From Nymphaea colorata (lineage: Eukaryota; Streptophyta; Magnoliopsida; Nymphaeales; Nymphaeaceae), in assembly GCF_008831285.2 (NCBI RefSeq), contig NC_045142.1, positions 19,905,354 to 19,969,353 on the forward strand: a DNA stretch of 64,000 nucleotides. Direction: 5' to 3'. Positions within the stretch are counted from its first letter, which is position 1, and every line of letters starts with the position of its first letter. Below are positions 56,686 through 64,000 of the stretch, piece by piece. Both the position numbers and the translations under genes were made by a program. The notes under the pieces are model-generated. The model saw nothing but the letters and a program-made list of their open reading frames with translations, ran no database searches and had not been told where the DNA came from.

Positions 56686-57800
56686 TTACGACTGGGAAGA
56701 ATCTAGATTGAATGATAGATTGGTTGTGAAAACACAAATATTCATCCTAGATTGAAGAGTGAATGCAAAAGGACTAGGTGTAGAATTTCTTGAGGTAAAG
56801 AGTGTTAACAGGATCAGTATGTTCCATCCCATCACATCAATCAGTTGGTATGAATTACGGGGCAAGGGTTCCTTAATAACATAAGGACCTTCCCAATTTG
56901 GTGCCCATTTACGACGTAGTCGTCCTCTAAGGTATACCACCGATCATAGGACCAAGTCTTTCACTTTGAATTATCTCTCGATAATGACTTGGCAAATTGT
57001 CTAGCCACCCTTTGGCGATAAGCTTTAGCATTTTTAGCCTCTTTGAGCCTCCTTTAATCTAGCAAATCGAGCTGCATTAGCTTTTTCTCTAATATTTATT
57101 TAGAGGAAGCTTTATAAGAGAAGGAATTTCAAAGCAGGTTTCAGTACATTTAATGATAGAATCACTTCCATTCCATATACTAGCTCTGCTGAAGTCGCAT
57201 TTGTTGGAGTTCTCATAGTGGTGCAATATGCCCATAGAGTGTTATGCATCTTTTTGTGCCAATCTCTTTCAGTTTCTACTGTTTGTTCCAAGATACGGAT
57301 CAGATCTTATTGGTAGCCTCTGCTTGCCCATTGTCTTGAGGATAATAAGGAGCCGAAAAATGACGCATGATTGGTATTTGCTGCACAACTGCCTCATCTT
57401 TTCATTATTGAAATTAGTTCAGTTGTTAGATACTATATCATAATGAACCTCTAAACTACAAAGAAAATTTTTTTGAATGAAGGACACTACATGACGTCCT
57501 TCCATGGTTCTAGCTTGATGATTTCTACCCACTTGGTAAAATAGTCTGTTGCAGCAAAAAAATACTTATGGCCATTGGAAACAGTAGGGGATATTGGTTC
57601 GATTATATCGAATGACCAAAGAAATGTCACAAAATGCAAGTGAGAGGCTGGTGCATGGATCACTGTAGTATGGAGTTGATATTCTTTGTATCTTTTGACA
57701 AATTGGTAACAATCTTTTTGCATAGTAGGTCAATAATATCGTGCATGAATTATCTATTTGGTGAGGGTCTAATAACCAACATGGCCCCCACAGTCTCCTC
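56686..57800 (-). pseudogene. Ty3/gypsy integrase
   Basis: MQKDCYQFVKRYKEYQ: in the zinc-binding region the usual CxxC reads YxxY. FLWSFDIIEPISPTVSNGHKYFFAATDYFTKWVE begins the catalytic core (57487-57723). WHKKMHNTLWAYCTTMRTPTNAT and LVYGMEVILSLNVLKPALK lie near 57120-57240. RRKWAPNWEGPYVIKEPLP is the C-terminal part (56850-56940). Stops separate these pieces. Confidence 0.85.
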
Positions 57801-57867
57801 GATGTGACTCTTCAATGACTTCCTTTGTCTCATCTTCATCAAGGTACCAAGAGTATTCAGTACTAAA

Positions 57868-58505
57868 TCAACATCTACATAGCACCCCTATAAAAATAAA
57901 GTACATCGCTGACATACGCTGAATTGTTTCTTGTTCATTTCTGGGCATTCCAGTCGAGAATTCTCTCCTTTCAATGTACCTTTTGATGTTATGGTACCAA
58001 GGCGTATTTCCTTCTTGGATATGATGAACATGTGTCATTGTTTCAAAAGCAGGATATTCTAATCTTCCAATTTCAAAAGAACAAATTGCTTTATTGGTTG
58101 GAAAAGTGATAGTGGATCCTAGGCTCACGACGCCATCCGCAATAGGGTTACATGGCTGAGGAGGTGTCGTTCTCTTGATGTGGCACCAACTTTTTGTTTT
58201 GACTTGCCATTCTCCATTCACTTGGTTTATGATAGCTGAGAGTCGCTAAAGGCATGCACCATTTTTACTTGAGAACTCAATAAAGAACGAAGTTCTTGTA
58301 TGAGGACTTCATATTCAGCCATGTTATGGGTACATGGAAAGTCGAGTTTTAAATAATATGTGATCATTTCATCTTCTGGAGTAATGAGTAGGATGCCTAT
58401 ACCTGCTCCCATCACATTCCTGGATCTATCAAAGAACATCTTCCATAGACCATTTCCAATCTTAGTACGTATTCGTCTGACACTCATCGTTAGTTTTGAT
58501 CTCAT
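57868..58505 (-). pseudogene. Ty3/gypsy additional (archaeal-type) RNase H and linker
   Basis: WKMFFDRSRNVMGAGIGILLITPEDEM, LKLDFPCTHNMAEYEVLIQELR and FSDSQL (58227-58505) follow the Tat-type aRNH pattern ('FDG..N..G.GIG.VL', 'NN.AEYEAL'). The linker with TPWYHNIKRYI, ETIQRMSAMYFIFIGVLCR (57868-58221) leads to the integrase. Confidence 0.8.
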
Positions 58506-58539
58506 CGTATTGGGAAAGTCTACTAACTGATCTGCAATT

Positions 58540-59990
58540 GCTTGTCCTTTGATTGACTTCTGGACACATATTCAAGATCATATTGCATCAGCAAACTTTC
58601 CATTTGGTGATGCATCCATTAAAGAAGGGCTTTTCCAAGATGTACTTAAGAGGATTTAGCTTAGAGATATATTGACCTCACAAGCTAACAAATAATGTCT
58701 CAGCTTTTGACACATCTAAACCAATGCAAGACAAGTTTTTTTATTGAAGAGAGTATTTATGTTTGTACTACACAAAAGTCTTGCTAATGTAATAAATTGC
58801 ATTCTCGATGCGACTTCCTTCCTCATATTGTGTCAAAAAGCCGCCACATGCTACTTATTCACTGTTGATGTAAAGCAGCAATGGTCTACCCAACACCGGA
58901 GGTTTTAAATTGGCAAAGTTAGGAGGTATTTCTTGTTCTTTTCAAATGACTGTTGGCATTCAAAACCCCATTCAAACTTGATGCATTTTTCAACAGTTGG
59001 TTGAATGGTTTGCGTCTCATGACTAAATTGGAAATGAATAGTCTGATAGACTGGATTCACCCTTGCATGTTTCGCAATTCCTTGATATTGGTAGGTGGTG
59101 GCATATCTATGATTGCTTTAGCTTTGGTAAGATCTATCTCAATCCTCCTCTTACTGACCATGAAACCCAAACGCTTACCTGATCCAACCCCGAACACACA
59201 TTTTTGAATATTTAAACGAAGCTTGTACAGTCTCTCGAACACTTGGGCGAAGGTTTCAATGTAATCTTCTCTTGTCTTGGATTTGATCAATATATCATCG
59301 ATGTATGCATCCATGATTTTGTGCATCTGGTCATGCAAGATAGCGGTCATGGCTCTTTGATAAGTTGTTCCAACATTCTTCAACCCAAACTGCATCACCG
59401 TGTAACAAAAAGTGCCTCAGGGTATAGTAAAAGCGTTCTTAAGTTAATTCTTAACTGCTAGTTTGATTTGGTTATATCTCAAATATCCATCCACAAAAGA
59501 GAACATGGCATGGCCTGTAGTACTGTCTACAATAAATCAATGTTTGGAGGTGGATAATCATCCTTTTGCGTGGCTTTGTTCAAGTCTCAAAAGTCGATGC
59601 ATAACCTGACTTTGCCATTTTGCTTAGGGACTACCACGATGTTAGCCAACCATTCGGAGCAATCGATAGCATAAATGAATTTTGCCTTTAATAGGTCCTC
59701 TAATCCCTCTTTTATAGGCCCTTCTAGTTGAGGATCAAGTTTGCACAACTTTTACTTAATTGGCTTGCAAATAGGATTTAAGGGCAAATGATGTTCAACC
59801 AACTGGGGGTCTAAGTCTGGCATATCTTCATAAGTCCAAGCAAAAGCTTCTTGATTACTTATAAGAAAGTCCACCAATCTTTTCTTTTTGTCCACTGACA
59901 AACTGATACCAACTTGAAGGATTTTAGGATTTTCACTGGTTCCAATACTAATCTCTTTAATTGAATCATTGACTAAGGTTGAGGGATGTT
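58540..59990 (-). pseudogene. Ty3/gypsy reverse transcriptase and first RNase H
   Basis: In minus-strand order: NQEAFAWTYEDMPDLDP near 59840; NIVVVPKQNGKVRLCIDF near 59620; FSFVDGYLRYNQIK near 59500; MQFGLKNVGTTYQRAM; and AYIDDILIKSK with the catalytic DD intact (59057-59398). GKRLGFMVSKRRIEID and IKELRNMQG follow. Then come decayed RNase H pieces (VEKCIKFEWGFECQQSF near 58950, IKGQAIADQLVDF near 58530). Stops and frameshifts outside the open stretch. Confidence 0.85.
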
Positions 59991-60159
59991 CTTGTTAATG
60001 AATCTGAGTCAATTCCGGTAATTCTGACTCGGGTACTGTCGTAGATTCTATTTCATCAATTGCTTTTTGATAAATGCTTTTTGGGGGACTTCCAAGAAAA
60101 AAGAAGAAACTGAGACATGTTGAGTTCTGACATCCTATAAAGAGGATGATAAAGGAATG

Positions 60160-61075
60160 AATTTGACGAAATTAACTGAAAAAAAAAGATTACTTGCATT
60201 GCATGTAAAAAAAAATTTCTTAGTTCATAGAAGGGGTCCTCTCATGGGACTAGACAAAAAGAAGTTTAAGTTTACAAAATTCATGAGAGGATTTGGAAAC
60301 AAAGGTGAATACTATGAGCCCACAAGATCTTCTTCAAATTTTTTCATGATATCACAGTCCTTTGGTGTTCGTCTGAAAAGTGATACTAATCGGCTACAAG
60401 ATGCCATTTCGTTCTTCTGAGGCCAGTGAATGGACGATAGCCTCCTAACTCTGATTGGTGCATGCAAAAAAACCATCTTTTCTCTCTGAAAGAACTGTCT
60501 CATGCATCTACTAGCAGAAGAATCAATTATGAAATAAGAGCCGAAGAGTGTGGTGATCTCATTTTCATCCAACTACTCGATCAAACGGCGGTATTGTTCT
60601 AAGATTATCAATGCTCTATCAGTGTTTATGAATAGACTAGCTTGGGATCTCGCGTGCTTGAGAAACCACAATTGCAAAGCATATGTGAATCATTCTTTGA
60701 AGTCCGTATCTTCAATGGTAAAGCAGGTGAGTCCTCGATAGAGAAAAGCCAAGGCTGTCATTGCTACTGACAAGTGTTGGGTCCCACTATGCCTCCAAAT
60801 CTGAAAAAGTCGGGTAATACAAACATTTAGGAGGTCACTTCCATCGGTGAAAATGATCACTCCTACTGTGCAGAGCATAATACAATGTTTAATTCTTCTT
60901 ATGGCTTTTCGAGGCAAAGTGAAAGGTTAACATAGGCTCCAAATTCTTCTTACAAATTTTTCAAATTGATGCTTTAGTTCTCATGGTTTTTTACTAGGGG
61001 CCATGTTTTTCATTCAGTAAAGTGAACTATAAAATTATTTGCATTAACCGTGGTCGGGTTCATGAGGAATTATTT
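60160..61075 (-). pseudogene. Plant-specific N-terminal region of the Ty3 gag (mobile-domain-like)
   Basis: Open stretches 60690-60917 and 60312-60572 (minus) read IKHCIMLCTVGVIIFTDGSDLL, GTQHLSVAMTALAFLYRGLTCF, and IDSSASRCMRQFFQREKMVF. The style ('CI......IF.D......W......W...A...LYR') resembles the plant mobile domain or DUF7745 regions that some plant Ty3 elements carry before gag. The same region, equally decayed, sits at 52830-53600 before the gag of the neighbouring unit. The identification is by resemblance only. Confidence 0.45.
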
Positions 61076-62153
61076 TTCTAATGGTTCATTTGGATCACAA
61101 GTTGGGAGGGGAGGTCTAGTATTTCAGCAAATTCATCTAATAACACTGTTATTTCTCCTTATGAAAACCAAAAGATGAGGCCCTTGGGTTCCATCACTCG
61201 ACAATTGCATACATCAAATTTTCATTCACATTTGCATTTCTTGGCTACCACCATCTTCGGCCCACATTCTTCAAAGTATGAAGGAAACATCTAAGAGAAG
61301 TTGAGATGCTAGGACCGATACCATTTGGGAGTTAAAGGTTTAGACTCAAGAGAGATGTAAGTAGACCGTTCGGGTCCTTCCCCAAGAGGATGTGACCATA
61401 AGGGAATGTGACACCATGTCGGAAAGAATACATCTTGAATGATGACTCTGAAGGGTAGAGATTACATTAGTAAAAAAATTGACTAGGTTGACAAAGACAA
61501 TATGGAGTAGAGGTATATAATGAGGTTGTAAATCATCACATAAGGCTTTATGCATACCCATATGTCATTTGAAATAATTTGGGACAAAATGGATATAGGG
61601 ACCTCATTGAGATAATTTTGTGCTACGATAATTCAATGTCAAGTTATATATACTTTAGCCGAATGACTTAGGGCCAGCATAGATTCTTCCTTAGGCAACT
61701 AAAGGTAGGGTTCATCAACTTCTCCTTGATCACTCATCAATAGTCTTGTGGTACCGCCTGAGACCAAGGCCGACAACATGATGACTGGGACAAATAGGTA
61801 TGAGGAATTTTGAAAAATGAAAAATCATGCAAAATCAGTTGTCTCTAATGGAATGTTGCCTAATATGATAATTAAAATAAATAGAATAGCAAACATTATT
61901 TTCGAACAACTCCTAAATTGAGGAGGGTTGTATTTGATACTAGATCTAACTGAACATTATTGATCCTCCTCAATTAGTCATGTATGCAAGAAAGCAAGCA
62001 CAATCATCAATCAATGTAATGAAATGTCGATAGGGTCAAGGTCAAAGAACGAAGTATGCTTTATCATCGGCAATATATGAGATGTTTGAGTTTGTAGAAA
62101 TGCATCATGATAATCATAACCAAATAATGACGGGTCCCTTCATGGTTGCCATC
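61076..62153 (-). other. Ty3/gypsy leader between LTR and coding region
   Basis: Untranslated-looking sequence between the LTR end (62154) and the first coding remnants. A minus-strand open stretch (61346-61561) has no known domain. Directly after the LTR the minus strand reads 'gatggcaaccatgaaggg', a possible but unassigned primer-binding site. Confidence 0.5.
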
Positions 62154-63301
62154 TGTTCGCATCCTCAAAATTTTTAGTTTTTGGAGTACTTTAGAAAAAT
62201 GAGGTTTTATTTCGAAAATAAAAGAGAAATGGACTCGCTCTCAGTACAAGGATCAACTGTTCCGGTGCCTTTACCAGGGGTAATCAATCCAAGAGCTATG
62301 GTTATTGTTGATGCATTTCAATTTGGCTTAAACTTCTCTTCATTCTATATGCGGTGTAGAAAAATACATAAAGTTTGATATTTCAAACTTTTGAAAGGGT
62401 TCTTGAAGAATTACTTGAGAATCTGAAACACTTCGGAGAAAAATAGAATTGGGAAATCTTTAAAAATATCATTTGGAAAGCTTAGGAAATCATTTTCATG
62501 TCACTTTAGTATTCCATTAAGACTTTAAGTATGTTTGAGGTTTTGTTGTAATTAGGTTGCTACCTAGTTAGTGCTCCATCTCATCTTGCTTAAATTCTTT
62601 TGGAAATGTGTTTGCAATCATAAGTGACATTAAGTGAGTGTGAATTCATAAATGCATTGATCCTATATGATTAAAAGAGAAATCAATCATTCCTACCACA
62701 ACATTCATCTAAAAGTATTCATACCATAACATACATCTAAGATTTTTGTTTTCATAATTATCATATATAAGAAGAAAAAGTTTTGAAAATGGATTGGAGT
62801 TGTAGATCATCAGCATGAACCCAATATTGGGTCATTACTTGTTTTTTTAGACTTGGTGAAGTCGGTAAATAAAAGATTTTGAGAGAAAAATGTTCAAAAA
62901 GAATGAAAAAGATGAAAGATTTGATCACAAGAGAAAGATAGAGAAAGAGAGATAGATAGAAAAAGATATGCATATGCATGTACATACCATCATATATACA
63001 CATATATGAAAGTTTGTAAAAATGATATTGATTTGAATAGAAAGATAGATTTTTAGAGGATAAGAAATAGGAAAATTTATATGCATACACATATACATTG
63101 ATATACAAATATATGTATATATATATAATAAATTTATAAAAGAAGACATTGAACTTAAAAAGAGAAATAAAATATTCAAGAAAGAGAAAATAGAACACAT
63201 GTATATGCATTCATGTGTATATGAAATTTGTGAAACAGAAAGTGAAAACATAGAGAGAGAAGGATGAATGGAATCATCATGTGCACATATATGTATATAA
63301 C

Positions 63302-63332
<31 letters not shown>

Positions 63333-64000
63333 AGCTAGAGGGGAGCTTGGCCTCATGCAGGAGCCTAAACTAAGACTCCAAAGCCACATTAAAATGTGTT
63401 CTTTCGAAAATATTTTGGAAAGCATGATTTCAAATATTTTTATATATTAACATAAAACATAATCTTTTTTTTATTACAAGGGAATATGCTTCTTCCACCG
63501 TTGGGTATGGAAGAAAATTAAACTACAGATAAGTTGTTCATTAAGTTCCTAATATGATTATTAGAAAGGAAAAAAGTGCAAAATGACATGAAAATGCATA
63601 TTAATATGTACATGTTCATGAGGGTTTTTTTTGGGTTGGACAAATCCCAACCTCAAAATTTAACGTAAGAATAAAGAAAAAATCTCAAGTTGCACTCTCA
63701 TTCTCACCATGTATTCACATCTAATAAAAAAGATTAAGCAACTAGCATGAATGATATCTTAAAACAAAACAAGATTCAAGAAAAAGAGAGAGAAAGAGAA
63801 CATGATTCAGTCATAAAATGAAATATCATCTCATCTCTCATACTTCCAGTGCACTCAAGAAGAGCTTTTTAGCTCTCAAATAGAGCTTTTAGAGCAATCT
63901 TGTATGGCCATGGGAAGATGAAGAATGGAAGAAATAAAGAAAAGAATGGAATGCGATGTTGATTACATACCTCTAATGAGAATGATTTTATTGAAAAATG
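62154..64000 (-). repeat. Partial 5' LTR of the Ty3/gypsy element (runs off the window)
   Basis: Same end (GCGAACA on the minus strand) and same internal order as 53622-56335, with a (TA)n expansion at 63298-63332 in place of a shorter tract near 54740. If its length is similar, it should end about 0.86 kb beyond the window. Minus-strand open stretches at 62761-63425 are low-complexity Tyr/Ile/His repeats. Confidence 0.85.
63298..63332. repeat. (TA)n microsatellite inside the LTR
   Basis: About 16 TA units. The sister LTR has only short TA runs here (54733-54760). Confidence 0.9.

Larger units (their letters stand above)
56336..62153 (-). mobile_element. Ty3/gypsy (Tat-like) internal region with pol but no gag core
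   Basis: Minus-strand order from 62153: leader, plant-specific N-terminal region (60300-61400), then directly RT, an archaeal-type RNase H and integrase. The second RNase H between RT and integrase is the mark of the Tat lineage. Compared with 51193-53621, the Lys-rich linker and gag core are missing. Stops and frameshifts occur in all parts, and integrase zinc-binding cysteines are replaced. Dead element. Confidence 0.85.

Noticed and set aside
62761-63425. Long minus-strand open frames (149 and 166 codons)
   Set aside because: They lie in the LTR, consist of Tyr/Ile/His/Phe runs from (TA)n-like DNA, and are not conserved in frame in the sister LTR.
1-64000. CRISPR arrays, bacterial operons, tRNA and rRNA genes
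   Set aside because: The tandem repeats present lack the regular repeat-spacer structure, the coding content is plant-type, and I recognised no tRNA cloverleaf or rRNA sequence.

Overview
The window looks like nuclear DNA of a flowering plant. It is AT-rich, has long (TA)n microsatellites, and is crowded with decayed plant-type retroelements: L1-like LINEs with a plant zf-RVT tail, Ty1/copia elements, a Tat-like Ty3/gypsy element whose LTR starts TGTAATCACCCC, and hAT-type MITEs. Between them lie remnants of two plant multigene families: pepsin-like aspartic proteases of the nepenthesin/CDR1 type and family-1 UDP-glycosyltransferases of the UGT83A type. I cannot name the species. I see no bacterial-style operon, no CRISPR array, and no rRNA or tRNA gene.

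Layout. 1-3.4 kb: aspartic protease copy A (minus, broken) with its flanks. 3.4-8.7 kb: a nearly full-length but dead LINE. 8.7-10.2 kb: LINE-associated flank. 10.2-12.7 kb: a probable solo LTR of the TGTCACACCCC type. 12.7-15.7 kb: a second copy of the LINE 3' half plus the same flank, then a 186-bp hAT MITE with perfect 8-bp target duplications. 16.2-17.4 kb: a block repeated at 25.0-26.1 kb. 18.1-23.5 kb: a degenerate copia element with both LTRs, followed by part of a second copia lineage (23.5-25.0 kb). 26.05-27.8 kb: aspartic protease copy B with its upstream module. 27.8-30.9 kb: gene-poor DNA with a GC-rich tandem repeat and a second MITE. 30.9-33.7 kb: UGT copy 1. 35.1-41.2 kb: a third MITE, a LINE tail and copia-derived blocks. 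41.2-43.2 kb: UGT copy 2, interrupted by a minus-strand copia element that runs to about 45.2 kb. 46.2-49.35 kb: aspartic protease copy C. 50.0-51.2 kb: two more copies of the protease upstream module with no gene body. 51.2-64 kb: a minus-strand Ty3/gypsy arrangement LTR-internal-LTR-internal.

The host content is two small tandem families that expanded by segmental duplication and then died. All three protease copies have frameshifts, and the first catalytic Asp is kept in A, Val in B and Asn in C. UGT copy 1 keeps a clean first exon but lacks the start of its second exon; UGT copy 2 has stops and a frameshift inside the PSPG box. I see no convincingly intact protein-coding gene. The most informative signals are structural: paralogous flanks that separate duplication from insertion events, an empty-site comparison for one MITE, orphan promoter modules, and complementary gag and pol losses in the Ty3 tandem. 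I did not find a previously undescribed biological system.
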